A stretch of 64,000 bases of DNA, from assembly GCA_949130495.1 (NCBI GenBank), contig OX422219.1, positions 262,493,111-262,557,110 on the forward strand. The letters are read 5' to 3'. Made by a program: the position numbers and the translations under genes. This document shows positions 11,669 through 23,580 of this stretch, one piece after another. Source of the DNA: Sambucus nigra. Its lineage: Eukaryota; Streptophyta; Magnoliopsida; Dipsacales; Adoxaceae. Each line of letters opens with the position of its first letter. Positions within the stretch are counted from its first letter, which is position 1. The notes under the pieces were generated by a model, which was given only the letters and a program-made list of their open reading frames with translations, was not told where the DNA came from and searched no databases.

Positions 11669-12247
11669 AGTCTCATGTAAGGACTCATTATGGTGCAGAC
11701 CCCGGTACATACCATTTTTTTAAAATAGTAAAAAAATGATTTTTTTTTATGAAACTTCATGGATATGATCTCCATGGTGAGAAGATCATCTCTAATTTTT
11801 TTCGTCAAAAAATTCAATAAAAAAACCGTTGAGATGAGGTGATATGTAAAAAAATGGTATAAATATGCATTTTCAAACGTTGAAATGTTGGGTCAGCGCC
11901 TGCCGCTTTATTGATTGAATTTTTTGATGAAACTTCATGGATATGATCTTCTCACTATCGAGATCATATCTATGAAGTTTCATCAAAAAATTCAATTAAA
12001 AAGTGGGTGAGACGATCGACAACATTTCAACGGTCGAAAATGCATATTTATACCATTTTTTTACATATCACTTCATCTTAACGATTTTTTGTTTTGAATT
12101 TTTTGATGGAAAAAAATAGAGATGATCTTACCACCTTGAAAATCATATCCGTGAAGTTTTATCAAAAAATTTATTTTTTTACTATTTTAAAAAAAATGGT
12201 ATATACCGGAGTCCTTACTATAAGGAGTCCTTACAAGAGAGGCCCTG
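11664..12247. mobile_element. Fold-back MITE, 584 bp, hAT-like ends
   Basis: The whole element is a long inverted repeat. Ends are CAGAAAGTCTCATGTAAGGA and, on the other strand, CAGGGCCTCTCTTGTAAGGA. Inner arms also pair: a segment near 11705-11735 matches the complement of 12170-12210, and 11770-11890 matches the complement of 12020-12130. The centre holds a second small hairpin (about 11918-11995). Both arms therefore encode near-identical meaningless peptides. CAG-type ends and an 8-base flank TATATATA on both sides suggest hAT, but the flank is itself a TA repeat and so proves little. There is no transposase. Confidence 0.8.
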
Positions 12248-12255
12248 TATATATA

Positions 12256-12944
12256 ATTATTTGTATGTATGCTGGCAATAAGCCACAGTGATCTTGGAGG
12301 TGTGCTGGCAGGGGAGGCCTAACATCAACCCAAAATCTGGTGGGTTTTATTTCTCTCCTCCGATCTCATAGCTGATCAACTTGGACACGAGGCCAGAGGA
12401 ACTGCCATAATAGGCATACCATACTATCTTAGTTGGCTTAATCGATGACAAATGTAGGAGAGGAGCAAAGAAGATGAATAAGGTAGAAAATCTTTATCAC
12501 AATTCCTAGACATGGAAACTCAATACAGTCAGAGAATATGACATGAAAGGATGTCGTATCAAGTACTCTATTTTTTTCTCTATCCAGTTGGTGCTTAGTT
12601 GTGCTCGGATCGAAATTAGAAGTTGCGAATCTAGCATCATTCGTATGTGATCCAAAAATGTCGGAACTGATCAGATCATCCTTGCTCGTCGGCGACCATA
12701 TACAAATGGACCAAAACATTCTACATTAACAAAAATCACTCTTCGGCCACGCCGACCATCTCGCTCTCCTCCCCGGCCTAGATACAAAGCCGACTAATGA
12801 CCCAAAGATAGGTTCGCCTCTCCATTAGTTCAAATGAGATCCTCAAACCATCACCATACATCTCTTTCCGGTGTGAAGTTTTGTCTCCTTGGATTTCCTC
12901 TCCGATGTGGAGTTTTGTCTACCTGCAGAAGATAACACAAACAG
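12256..12944. other. Unresolved stretch between MITE and plastid insert
   Basis: The base composition is higher in GC than its neighbours. No convincing protein was found on either strand. It could be captured gene or organelle DNA; I cannot assign it. Confidence 0.3.
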
Positions 12945-13306
12945 GTACAACAATTATTAGGAAACAATCGAGTTAGGGCTGTAGCTACTAGTGCTACAGA
13001 CGGTTTAACGAGAGGAATGGAAGTGATTGATACGGGAGCTGCTCTAAGTGTTTCGTTCGGTGGAGCGACTCTCGGACGAATTTTCAACGTGCTTGGAGAG
13101 CCTGTTGATAATTTAGGTCCTGTAGACACTCGCACAACATCTCCGATTCATAGATCTGCGCCGGCCTTTATCCAGTTAGATAAAAAATTATCTATTTTTG
13201 AAACCAGAATTAAAGTAGTAGATCTTTTAGCGCCTTATCGCCGTGGAGGAAAAATAGGACTATTCGGGGAGCTGGAGTGGGTAAAACAGTACTCATTATG
13301 GAATTG
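12945..13306 (+). pseudogene. atpB: Plastid atpB fragment in the nucleus (NUPT)
   Basis: Translation from 12945 ([14 protein letters not shown]) through [20 protein letters not shown] and [19 protein letters not shown] matches the beta subunit of plastid ATP synthase, roughly residues 65-185 of about 498. The subunit normally carries catalytic sites of CF1 on the thylakoid. Here only the central part up to the P-loop region is present. One G is missing from the run at 13265-13268, shifting the frame exactly at the nucleotide-binding loop, and several conserved residues are replaced (for example Ser-Phe for Pro-Val near 13055). Similarity stops after GGAATTG at 13306. It is a decayed plastid-to-nucleus transfer. 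Confidence 0.92.
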
Positions 13307-13829
13307 TCTCAGTCGTCTTTAACTTGATCCTTACGGGCCTCTTGAATCCTCTCTTTCCCTATTTCTTTTTCATTGATTTTATTTTGTATGTAATGTGGCT
13401 TTTATTATTTGTTTTCTTTATTTTTGATAGGAATTCTCTTGTTAAGACTCTATGAATCGATTCAAACCTCAGATTCATACTAGAACCACGATGATTCAAT
13501 AAAAATCCTAAGCTACGCCCAAGGATTCCTTGAGTAAGAACCATTGGATCATCACTTAATTCCACAAATATATATAATGACTAAAAATCCAAAGAAACAT
13601 TTGTCTTTTAGTCAAAATAAGAATACACGGGAGTTTGAAAGATTCATGAGTTCCTCCGATAGTGATTTTTTTTTTGTAAAATCCATCTCTTGAGACTGAT
13701 TTAATTAGAAGATCAACTTATCTACTTTGATTTCTCGATTTTTAAAAGTGGTATAAATCCACTCCAATGAAGGTAAAGAACTTGGAAATAGCAAAATACA
13801 TTTGGGTTATGACAATTTTGAACCCATCA
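13307..13829. other. AT-rich stretch next to the atpB fragment, possibly also plastid-derived
   Basis: This does not continue atpB. The style of the sequence around 13440-13560 recalls plastid intergenic DNA, which would make a mosaic insert, but I could not identify a plastid gene. No credible nuclear gene is seen. Confidence 0.3.
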
Positions 13830-14214
13830 GGCCATCTCTGGGATGACTTCAAAAAATATAAATATGCATTGTTTGAGATATATTGTTGGTGTATTTTTCA
13901 CATTAGGACGATGCAAATATGAGTTGGCAAGGGTGGGATCGCTCCTGGGCGGGTAACACTTCCACGCCCAAGCCATTTTTTTATTTTTTATTTTTTTGGA
14001 AGGGCTTTGGACGGATAACATTCTACCGCCCACAGATTGGGAGAGCAAATCTTAGCCCTCCAGCTGTGGACCCTATCTACTACACACTGTGTATCCACAA
14101 TTTACATTTACATCCCCACTAGCTTTTCTCTCTCCGGAATGTGCACATTCTTCGTCTCACTATGAAGCCAAATAATCTAAATGTACACATTTAGATCTCC
14201 CATTGGAGATGGCC
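13830..14214. mobile_element. MITE with GGCCATCTC ends, Harbinger-like, 385 bp
   Basis: The left end GGCCATCTC and the right end GAGATGGCC are inverted. Flanking triplets are TCA and TTA, close to the 3-base TWA target duplication of PIF/Harbinger elements. A near-perfect palindrome (ATCTAAATGT and its complement, 2-base spacer, 14177-14198) lies near the right end. There is no coding capacity. Confidence 0.6.
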
Positions 14215-14298
14215 TTAGGTGGACTCATTTCTTCTGAGGCACGTGGAGTGTGTAGTACGCATTCCATTCTTTTTCACTTCACAATCTTCAATTCACAC

Positions 14299-15462
14299 GG
14301 AAGTATTATGAAATTAATAGTTTTTATATATATTTATAAAAAAATATTTTAAAAAATAACTATATATATATATATTATAAAAAACAGCAAAGATAGTTAA
14401 AAAGCTATTTTGGTATATATTTTAAAAAAATAACTATTTTTTCTCTTTTATAAAAGTTTTTTTTATATGTTTATAAATCAATAGTTTTTAGATATATTTA
14501 GAAAACTTTGTAACTATTAATTTACCTTCTTTTTTTTTGTAAAAAAGGGTTTTTAAATTTACTTATAAAAACATTTTAAAAATAACTATTATTATATATA
14601 TTTATAAAAACAATAAGAATAGTTTAAAAACTATTTTGATATATATTTAAAAAAGAACAGTTTTTTGTTTCTTAAAAGTTTTTATGTGTATTTATAAAAA
14701 ATAATTTTTATAAAACTTTTTGACTATTATTTTGATAAAAAATAGTTTTATATATATTTATGAAAACACTTTATTTTGCCTATTTTTTTTTTGATAAAAA
14801 ATAGTTATATATATATTTATGAAAACATTTTATAAAAATGATTGTTTTTTATAAATATTTATAAAAACAACAAAGATAGTAAAAAAACAGTTTTGATATA
14901 TATTAAATTTTTTTACTGTTTTACTATTTTTTTAAACAATTAAAAAAATAACTATTTTTATATATATTTATAAAAACAGCAATATTTACAAATATGACAG
15001 TTTTTACTCTTTTTAACAATTTTATATATGTTTATAAAAAGAAGTTTTGATATAAATTTACAAAGCTTTCTAACTATTATTTACCTATTTTTTATAATAA
15101 CTAAATATATATATATAAATTAAAAAAATAACTATTTTTGTATATATTTATAAAAACAATTTAAAATATGTTTTTATGTTTATTTTAAAAAAAAACATTT
15201 TTGTATATATTTATAAAAAATTTAAATATTATTTTACCGATTTGTTTTTTACAAAAATAGTTAAAAAAACACTTTTATATATATTAGGTAATTAATGAGT
15301 GGGGTGGGGTGGTGCGCATGCTGACAATTGAAAAATAATTTTATTCAGCAGAAGGTAAAATGTTGCATGATTGGTATAACACTCATTAATTTGGTATGTG
15401 TATCGTATACAATGACTCTTTATCACAGGTTTAGAATCAACATTTAGTTGACAACCGATGCA
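14299..15462. repeat. AT-rich satellite-like block, copy 1
   Basis: The block consists of degenerate repeats of a 200-300 base unit built from TTTTATATATATTTATAAAA, GATAGTTAAAAA, TTTTGATATATATTT and ACTATTATTTTACCTATTTT. The last phrase recurs near 14515, 14790, 15080 and 15228. It ends with a more complex tail (ATTAGGTAATTAATGAGT to about 15462). Copy 2 is at 16783-18062. Confidence 0.8.
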
Positions 15463-15881
15463 TCTTACTTCATCTATTATGGTGCGTTATGTGAAGTGCA
15501 TTTTCTTCCTTTTCATCCTTGTTTTTTTTTTCTAATTTGGAACTCCCTTACGGCTCAGGGTGAAAATATTCTGAACATATGCAAGTTAACAACATTTCAC
15601 CCCATAAATTCTGATCCTTGAAAGGCCTGACTCAAAATTGTGGTTCAAATTTAAGGAGATTTGAGATATCCATCGAGTTCTAACCCAACGTTGTTTAAAC
15701 AAATATTTTAATTGTGCTACTATTTATTGTTAAAATCCTCACATAATTCTTCGGTTGAGATGGTCAAACTAAGGTTTTCAAAGTGAGGATTAAAAAAATG
15801 GGTGCTTGACAACTCTTCATATAAGACATTTCTCTATTGATCCTATTAAAATAATTTTTTTTAAATATGTGATATTCATAT
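15463..15881. other. Spacer between satellite-like block and Helitron-like end
   Basis: This segment is present in copy 1 only. No gene or repeat was recognised. Confidence 0.4.
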
Positions 15882-16320
15882 ATATAGTAAATATTCATGT
15901 TTTCAAATAAGATCTATTGGAGAAAAAATATGTTTTCATGGAACGTGTTACAGTAAAAATAAATAACAGGACTTATTTCACTCTATACTTTTTAAACGGG
16001 ACTAATCGAAAAATATTCCTAAAAAAATTCATTTTTGTTACGGTTCAATGACATGAGTACCGTCGTTATTCCTGCCTATAATAGTTGTTTTGTCGTTGCA
16101 GCTATTTGGTACTTTGATTATATATTTTATTATTTTATATTAATTTTTTTATAATTTTTTATGATAACTACTATTCATGTCTCGCACGTTAATCGCATTG
16201 AGTACTTTATAAATTTACATAATTCATAGTACTTAACCTAAAATTCATTAAACATTAATAAATGAATCTAATAGTGGAAAATGCGTTACACTTTCTATGC
16301 AACGCACGGGTTACCACTAG
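15882..16320 (+). mobile_element. Helitron-like 3' region with terminus CTAG, copy 1
   Basis: About 440 bp ending TGCAACGCACGGGTTACCACTAG-like sequence at 16320 followed by T, the form expected of a plant Helitron 3' end, although the hairpin is weak here (TGC/GCA core). The first about 410 bp recur at 16366-16776, but that copy lacks the final terminus. Confidence 0.5.
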
Positions 16321-16327
16321 TGTGTGT

Positions 16328-16360
<33 letters not shown>

Positions 16361-16365
16361 TATAC
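16321..16365. repeat. (TG/AC)n and AT microsatellite
   Basis: An AC-dinucleotide run of about 13 units with short TG and ATAC flanks separates the two copies of the Helitron-like region. Confidence 0.95.
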
Positions 16366-16776
16366 ATATATAGTAAATATTCATGTTTTCAAATAATACC
16401 TATTAGATCAAAAATATTTTTTCATGGAACCTGTTACAGTAAAAATATATAATAGGACCTATTTCACTCTATAATTTGTAAACGGGACTAATCTAAAAAC
16501 ATTCCTTAAAAAATTCATATTTGTTATGGTTTCATGACATGAATACCATCATTATTCCCGCCTATAATGGTTGTTTGTCGTTGTAGCTATTTGGTACTTT
16601 GGTTATATATTTTATATTATTTTTATAATTTTTTTTATTGAGGATGAATTTTTTATGATGAATCCTGGTTTCGCAAGTTAATCACATTGAGTACTTTATA
16701 AATTTACATAATCAATAGTACTTAACTTATAATTCATTAAACATTTATAAATGAATCGAATAGTGGAAAATGTGTT
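16366..16776 (+). repeat. Helitron-like 3' region, copy 2 (terminus missing)
   Basis: This matches 15882-16290 closely (for example TAGTAAATATTCATGTTTTC and GTAGCTATTTGGTACTTTG). It stops before the hairpin and CTAG end and passes straight into the second AT-rich block. Confidence 0.8.
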
Positions 16777-16782
16777 TACAGA

Positions 16783-17256
16783 GAAGTATTATGAAATTCA
16801 TTGTTTTTCTAAATATTTATAAAAAATATTATAAAAAATAACTTTTTTTATATATATTTATAAAAACAGCAAAAATAGTTAAAAAGCTGTTTTGATATAT
16901 ATTTTAAAAAGCAACATTTTTTTTCTCTTTTTAACACTTTTTATATATGTTTATAAAAAATAGTTTTTGTATATATTTAGAAAACTATGTAACTATTATT
17001 TTACCCATTTTTTATTGTAAAAAAGGGTTTATATATATATATATATTTATAAACATATTTTAAAAAACAACTATTATTATATATACTTATAAAAACAATA
17101 AAAATAGTTTAAAAACTATTTTGATATATATTTAAAATATAACTTTTTTTGTTTTACAAAGTTTTTATGTGTATTTATAAAAACAATTTATATATATATT
17201 TATAAAACTTTTTCACAATTATTTTACCTATTTTTTTTTATAAAAAATAATCTATG

Positions 17257-17349
<93 letters not shown>

Positions 17350-18062
17350 AAACATTTCATAAAAATAACGGTTTTTTTATAAATATTTATAAAAACAACA
17401 AATATAGTTAAAAAATAATTTTGATATATATTTAAAAAAATTCTCTTATACTTTTTTTTAAACAATTAAAAAAATAACTATTTTTATATATATTTATAAA
17501 AACATCAAAGGTAGTTAAGAACAGTTTTGATATATATTTACAAAAATAATAATTTTTACTCTTTTTTAACAGTTTTTATATGTGTTTATATAAAAATAGT
17601 TTTTATATATATTTCTAAAACTTTCTTACTATTATTTAACCTATTTTTTTTTAATAAAAAACATTTTTTATATATAATTATAAAAATTAAGACATACCTA
17701 TTTATACATATATTTATAAAAACAGTTTAAAATATGTTTTGATATATATTTAAAAAATAAAGTTTTTACTATTTTTTAATACTTTTTATGAAGAAGAGTT
17801 TTATAGATATTTATAAAAAAAAATTAAATGTTATTTTACCTATTTTTTTTTTACAAAAAACAGTAAAAAAACACCTTTTATATATAGATATATTAGGTAA
17901 TTAATGAGTCGGGTGTGGTGGCCTGCATGCTGACAATTGAAAAGTAATCTTATACAATAGAAGGTAAAATGTAGCGTGATTGTTATAACACTCATTAATT
18001 TGGTATGTGTATTGTATATAATGACTCTTAAACAAAGGTTTAAAATCAACATTTAATTAACA
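16783..18062. repeat. AT-rich satellite-like block, copy 2
   Basis: This begins AGTATTATGAAATT like copy 1 at 14302 and ends with the same complex tail (ATTAGGTAATTAATGAGT, about 17888-18062). The phrase ACTATTATTTTACC recurs near 16990, 17215, 17630 and 17828. It is expanded by a long TA microsatellite (17261-17347). Confidence 0.8.
17261..17347. repeat. (TA)n microsatellite, about 43 units
   Basis: This is an uninterrupted TA run within the second satellite-like block; no equivalent expansion exists in copy 1. Confidence 0.98.
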
Positions 18063-18065
18063 ATT

Positions 18066-19726
18066 TGTAACACTCCGCCCGCCCGGGGAGAGCGACCGGC
18101 GTGCTACTACGATAAAACTAAACTAATTCCACAATAACAATGTGTATAGAGCATCTAAAAGAATCCCACGATAATATAAATCCACTGATCTCAATACTCA
18201 AATTTAAATACAAAAATTATCCCTCGAAATAATACAACTATCTATCTCGAAATAAAAATAAATCACCAAATGCTCTATAGAACAAAAATAAATACAAATC
18301 TTCTCTCTCGAATATTCTTCCCAAAATATTCAAGCTAAAAATCAATCTCCAATTAATCCATAGCGCACGATAAAACTAAACTAATTCCACAATAACAGTG
18401 TGTATAGAGCATCTAAAAGAATCCCACGATAATATAAATCCACTGATCTCAATACTCAAATTTAAAAACAAAAATTATCCCTCGAAATAATACAACTATC
18501 TATCTCGAAATAAAAATAAATCACCAAGTGCTCTATAGAACAAAAATAAATACAAATCTTCTCTCTCGAATATTCTTCCCAAAATATCCAAGCTAAAAAT
18601 CAATCTCCAATTAATTTATAGCGCCCAAATCCGCGCTAGCTTGCCACTAAAAGAAAATATGGGGAAGTACACAATACAACAGGAAAGATGCTCAACAAAT
18701 ATATTAACGATGAATAAAGCGTAACAACACGAGTACGAATATTCAATTCAAATGAAAATCTCAAAGCATTTATCAATAAATTTCTCAACAATACATTAAC
18801 TGGGTCATCAGGCCTCACCCCATCCGCATATGCTTTATCAAGACATAGTTGGAAAGCAGGAATTTTGGCGAGTGCCCAACCTCCGTGCCGTATTAAAATC
18901 TCATGACAACTTGCTCAACAACAACATGAATAATACCACATGAATCAAAATAATTCAACAATTATTTGTCCAGATTTCAATGAATTTAATAATTCAAATA
19001 TGAGTTCAATACTCGCAAGAATTCAAAGGGAATAACACTCGTGAGATTAATGAGCACATTGTGTAAAATCCCATACCTTAAAATCATAGCATGAATCGTC
19101 ATATAAAATCATCCTCAAAATTTGATCGCACCATCACGTTCCTCTCGTAAAAATAATGAAATCACGTTCTAGCCACAACACGAGATAACCTCAAATAGTC
19201 CTATTTCAAAAACTCAGATCTAAAAATTATTCGAATCGTCAATATGACTTCAGATTTGGATTCTATACGAAAAATTGAGTCAGGTATGTGTTTTGATTTT
19301 TTCTCAAATCTCATTCGAATGTACTCAAAAAGAAAATCTAAACATTCCGAATTGGCTCTTCTCATTCCACTCGTTTTTGCCTCTTTGGATTTCATTTTTA
19401 GCCTCTCTTTTTCATCTCCCTTTCCTTATAATCACCCATAATATTCCTTATATAGTCTCTCTCTCAAACCATACCTTGGTGCCTAAGCTAACCTATATTA
19501 CTTTATAGCCATTTAATTCAAAATTATTATTTACCTAAGATATGTCATAAGACTTTGATTTGATCCAATTTACAGTTGATTCTTCATATTTAAAAAATGG
19601 GGTTTGTAATATTGATAGTCAATAATACCGCATATCTAATAATACAACATCTATAAGATAATAAGTAACACATGAGTGTAAAAACAAACTATATACATAT
19701 GAGTATATAAAAGTGGGGTCATTACA
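18066..19726 (-). mobile_element. Probable solo LTR of a Ty3 element, minus orientation
   Basis: The segment starts TGTAACACTCCGCCCGCCC and ends GGGGTCATTACA. The reversed start resembles the 3' end of the Tekay LTR at 9100-9140 (a GATCGCCCGG-like motif, then GGCGGGGTGT), hence the minus orientation. Flanks CAATT (18061-18065) and CAAGT (19727-19731) fit a 5-base target duplication with one change. Only one LTR and no internal coding were seen, so a solo LTR is likeliest. It contains a 258-bp tandem duplication. Confidence 0.65.
18110..18625. repeat. 258-bp tandem duplication inside the solo LTR
   Basis: Two head-to-tail copies, 18110-18367 and 18368-18625, differ at only about half a dozen positions (about 98% identical by eye). 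This is far less than the divergence between LTR pairs in the window. Confidence 0.95.
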
Positions 19727-20722
19727 CAAGTTCTCAACGAAAGGACCTAGTACTTCCTCACCACGGAACCATACTTATAAACACATTTCTCATTCATTAA
19801 ATTTCAAGCCTTCCGGCTAAGTCCTAGCGGACGCTATATTATGTTTCCACTACTAGTAGGGGTTTTTGTTAGGATATGGGACACTTTGCCTATCCCGTAC
19901 ATCCCCAGGCATACACCACCAATGCCACTAAAGATCCTATTCATCAAGTGTTGCATTACTCAATCAATTACTATCCTAGAGAGCTACATAAGGTTCACTC
20001 ACTTTCCACTGCAACTCATCATTGTCACATACGTTACCTTTTGCCATAAATGGCCAGTAGTTCTAATCATGGTTCATAAGGTTAACGGCCACTAAGGCAC
20101 TCACCCACAAGGATATCATCCTATATAACTAAAGTTGAATGGACATATTTCTAAGTGTTGACCCACACAAATTTACATGCTCATCAATGTAACCATCAAT
20201 CAAGGAATTACCCCAAGGATTGAATTTGCCTAATCATCACATCAATATCAACCCCTCACATGTGTCACACCAAAGGCTACATATAACTTAAATCGCGATT
20301 TCACTTTTACATAATTTTGACACTCTACCAATCAATCCCTACCGTTGATTATTCACAATTTGGTCCCACTTGCCCAAAGGGCATTATCTCATTCTATTAA
20401 TATCATCAAAGCCTCTAAGTTAACAAGGTTGAAACAACACCTCACACTACAAACCACTGTGTTACTACATACTAGCTTATGTCGACACCCATAAATTATT
20501 ACATACTTAAATTAGAATTTGCCCAAGAGATTTACAACAATTAACTTGATCGTATTCCATTTGGCACTAAATTACTTGTCGTGCTAACCTCTTTGACTTT
20601 ACCATCGAGGATACAAATTACACCGTCATCAAACTAACATGACTGACCCAAACAAACACCGACGTCGAAAGATCCACTATCGACCTCACCACATCACTCC
20701 CGAAAGGAACCTTGAACCTAAA
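19727..20722 (-). other. Leader / internal remnant of a minus-strand Ty3 element
   Basis: This lies immediately downstream, on the minus strand, of the primer-binding site at 20723-20734, so it should be the untranslated leader and start of gag. No gag protein could be read. The rest of the element is missing to the left. Confidence 0.45.
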
Positions 20723-20734
20723 GCTCTGATACCA
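20723..20734 (-). other. Primer-binding site for initiator Met tRNA (minus strand)
   Basis: GCTCTGATACCA is the exact complement of TGGTATCAGAGC, the usual plant LTR-element site that pairs with the 3' end of initiator tRNA-Met. It sits two bases from the LTR end at 20737 and orients that element on the minus strand. Confidence 0.92.
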
Positions 20735-21137
20735 TTTGTGACGCCCCGACCCAAATTTATGGGTTACCCATGAGTCAACCCGATTCGAATCGAGTTGTTA
20801 TATGTGAAGTGCAATGAAATAACATAGATAATGTTATTAGTCCAGTTTTAACTTAGTTATCATTTCACTTGTTAGCATGCGATTCCAATATCAAGATAAG
20901 CTATGTGTGGAACCCAAGGGGAGTACCCCGAAGTCCAAGTAAATAGAGCGTTCTAATGTAAAATAAATAAAGTACACTTACCTATACAATGCGCTCAAAA
21001 TACAAAACCGCACCCAACCCGTCGTAACAAAGCGAGTTTGTGAGCCAATGCCCAGTGGGAATATACAAGCACTATAGAAACAAACAATAGAAATGAATAC
21101 TCACATGCTAAAACACATGCATGCGAAAATAAATATG

Positions 21138-21141
<4 letters not shown>

Positions 21142-21200
<59 letters not shown>
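21142..21200. repeat. (AC)n(AT)n microsatellite
   Basis: An AC run passes directly into an AT run inside the LTR. Confidence 0.97.
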
Positions 21201-21205
<5 letters not shown>

Positions 21206-22104
21206 TTTTAAAAGTACAAATTCAATGCATTAATCGTATTACTTTCGAAAACCATGCTTGCCCAGATTAATTTTCCGTAATCTTGTAAAATACTTTCTTG
21301 CATTATACTTAGCATTTATCACGCTATTTAACACACCCGATTCAACACTTGAAACCATTTTATTTGATTTATCCAAACACATTCCTTTACCAGAATTTCT
21401 CCTTTTAACTCATTTATATACACTTTGGCATTTTCTTTGAAAAGTTCCATTTCAACACATGCATTCTCCGCGTTTAGAAAATAATTGTTTATCATTTGAA
21501 AACCTTTTAACACGTACTCCTACAAGTAAGGGTTTAACAACTTAGGTTACTTAACCACCGATTAGCCCACTTTGCTTTACCCTTCTTACCTTAACTTATG
21601 GACATTAATAGATTTACGCATTTACTTGTCCATTTAACCTTTTTCAGAACATTTATTACATTCATTCACGTTAGTTTGTGTTAATACGTTACCACACAAC
21701 CCATTTCTTGATACGTTCTATATTTTCTTTATCTTTTTCTCAAAATCTTCCAATCAACCACATACTTTAACGGGCTCCACACCGTTGGTTGTGTGCACCA
21801 TATGATCTTTCCAGTTATTTACGGCTTTTCACCTAAGAGCTCCAGGACCTTCTGGCTTTATTACGGTATCATCCGAGTTTCTTTTATATGTTTAGCATTT
21901 AATGAATGCCCACATTATTCTGTTTCCTTACTTTTACCCAGCCGAAGCCAAAACACGAACTTCACCGTTCGTTTTTCCATTAACCCTTGAAAAATTATTT
22001 CTTTTCTTCTTTAAGTCCCTTATTCACACACTCGTGATTTATACTAGATTCATTTACGCTTAAGACTTAATTCATTTTCACACACACATTAGTGTAAAGA
22101 CGTT

Positions 22105-22745
22105 TTGCATTTTTATTCCATAAAATGTTCCTAACACCTTTTACATTTTTATTACGAATGTTACTCCTTATTCATAAGTCTCCATTTGCACGAAACCTAA
22201 CAAAATATTTGTTTCATAAATATTTTAACATCATTCCATATTTTAATTTCATAAAAATGTCCATCATTTCCTTTTTCCTAAAAATACACACCGATAACAC
22301 TTTCTTGCATTTTTATTCTATAAAAAATGCCTAATATTTCCCTTTCACTAGAAATATATCAAAAAATATTTTTTTTATACATTTTTATTCAATAAAAATG
22401 CCCATTATTAGTTCTACTAGAAAACACATCCGAATAATAATGTCACACATTTTATTCGATAAAATGTCCATCATTTTTCTCTTACTAAAAAATATGTTAG
22501 AATGACACTTTCATACATTTTATTTTAATAAAATGCCCATTCTCTATTTTAAATAGAAAATCCACGCAAACAATATTTTCATACACACTTTTATTCCATA
22601 AAATGTCCATTTTCGATTTTAATAGAAAATATACACAAATAATATTTTCTACACATTTTTATTCCACAAAAATGTTCATTTTCAGATTTATATGAAAATA
22701 TACACGATAATATATTTTCCTACAATTTTATTACCATTAAAATGT
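22105..22745. repeat. Minisatellite, period about 68 bp, each monomer with a hairpin
   Basis: About eight or nine degenerate copies share a core of the type CATTTTATTCGATAAAATG followed by CCATTTTCTATTTTAATAGAAAATA-like text. Cores lie near 22106, 22237, 22305, 22378, 22446, 22515, 22580, 22652 and 22722. Each core is a self-complementary arm pair with a 3-base loop, and arm lengths change together between copies. Confidence 0.8.
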
Positions 22746-23484
22746 CTACTTTCAGTGAGATAAGAACGCTAATATTATTTCATGCTAACACTACTCTTAA
22801 TCATGCACACAACAAGACTACAATATTTATCAAAATAAAATCCCAACATAAGAGTAGATTATCTCACCTTAATGAAGTCCAAACAGTGGAAGGCATGAAA
22901 GAATTAATGAAGTTGACAAACCCCACCTCCTAAAATGACCTTAAAGAGGTTGTCTTGAATCACTAAGTTTAGCTCGAAAATGTGCCCTTCTACTTTCCAG
23001 AAAACACCCTCACTAACATCTAATATTCTCGTAGTTTATGCCTTATCAGTAGAGGAACCAACATTTGGTGTGAGTGGGTATACTATATACTTAATAAATA
23101 AAATGAGATAGTTTTAAATAAAGAAGGGGGAAGACTGTGGTTTAGGAGGATAGAAATGAAACTGGTACGCCCCATTGTATCATGCCCCTCTCTCTTTATA
23201 TTAAGGAACATAATACACTCGTACTGCGATTCCCATCGTCAAATCCATGTGCTGACACGATATGCTAGATCAATGGTTCACGAAGTGACAACGTTTGTGA
23301 TGGAACTATCGAAGTGGGAAGTTTATACCATGTTTCCATTCCTTACACATGAAGCTCCTCAAAACCCATAAGTCAAGTACTGTGGACAACTAGGTTCGTT
23401 AGATCGTCACTGCTCTAGAACTGACTTGAAAAGAATATTGCCAACACGAAGATGATAGCACATCAGCTGGAGGCGGGTGTAAAG

Positions 23485-23580
23485 CATCGCTCGAACGATC
23501 GTTACAGTCGTTTGAGCGTCAACGATTTGTCGTTTGAGCTATAAACTTCGTTGCTTGAACTTCGTTGTGGTTGATCGAAT
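23485..23580. repeat. Cluster of TCGAACGA / TCGTTTGAGC motifs
   Basis: Short inverted and direct copies of CGCTCGAACGATCGTT, TCGTTTGAGCG, TCGTTTGAGC and TTGCTTGAAC are packed within 100 bases near one end of the LTR. This resembles the palindrome clusters in other LTRs of the window. Confidence 0.6.

Noticed and set aside
12438..12719. 94-codon minus-strand open frame
   Set aside because: No recognisable domain and no supporting context; it may be chance in a GC-richer stretch.
16321..16365. CRISPR-like or regulatory short repeats
   Set aside because: Simple AC/TG microsatellite; no spacers and a eukaryotic context.
17238..17465. Open frame with long Tyr-Ile repeats
   Set aside because: Translation of the (TA)n run at 17261-17347.
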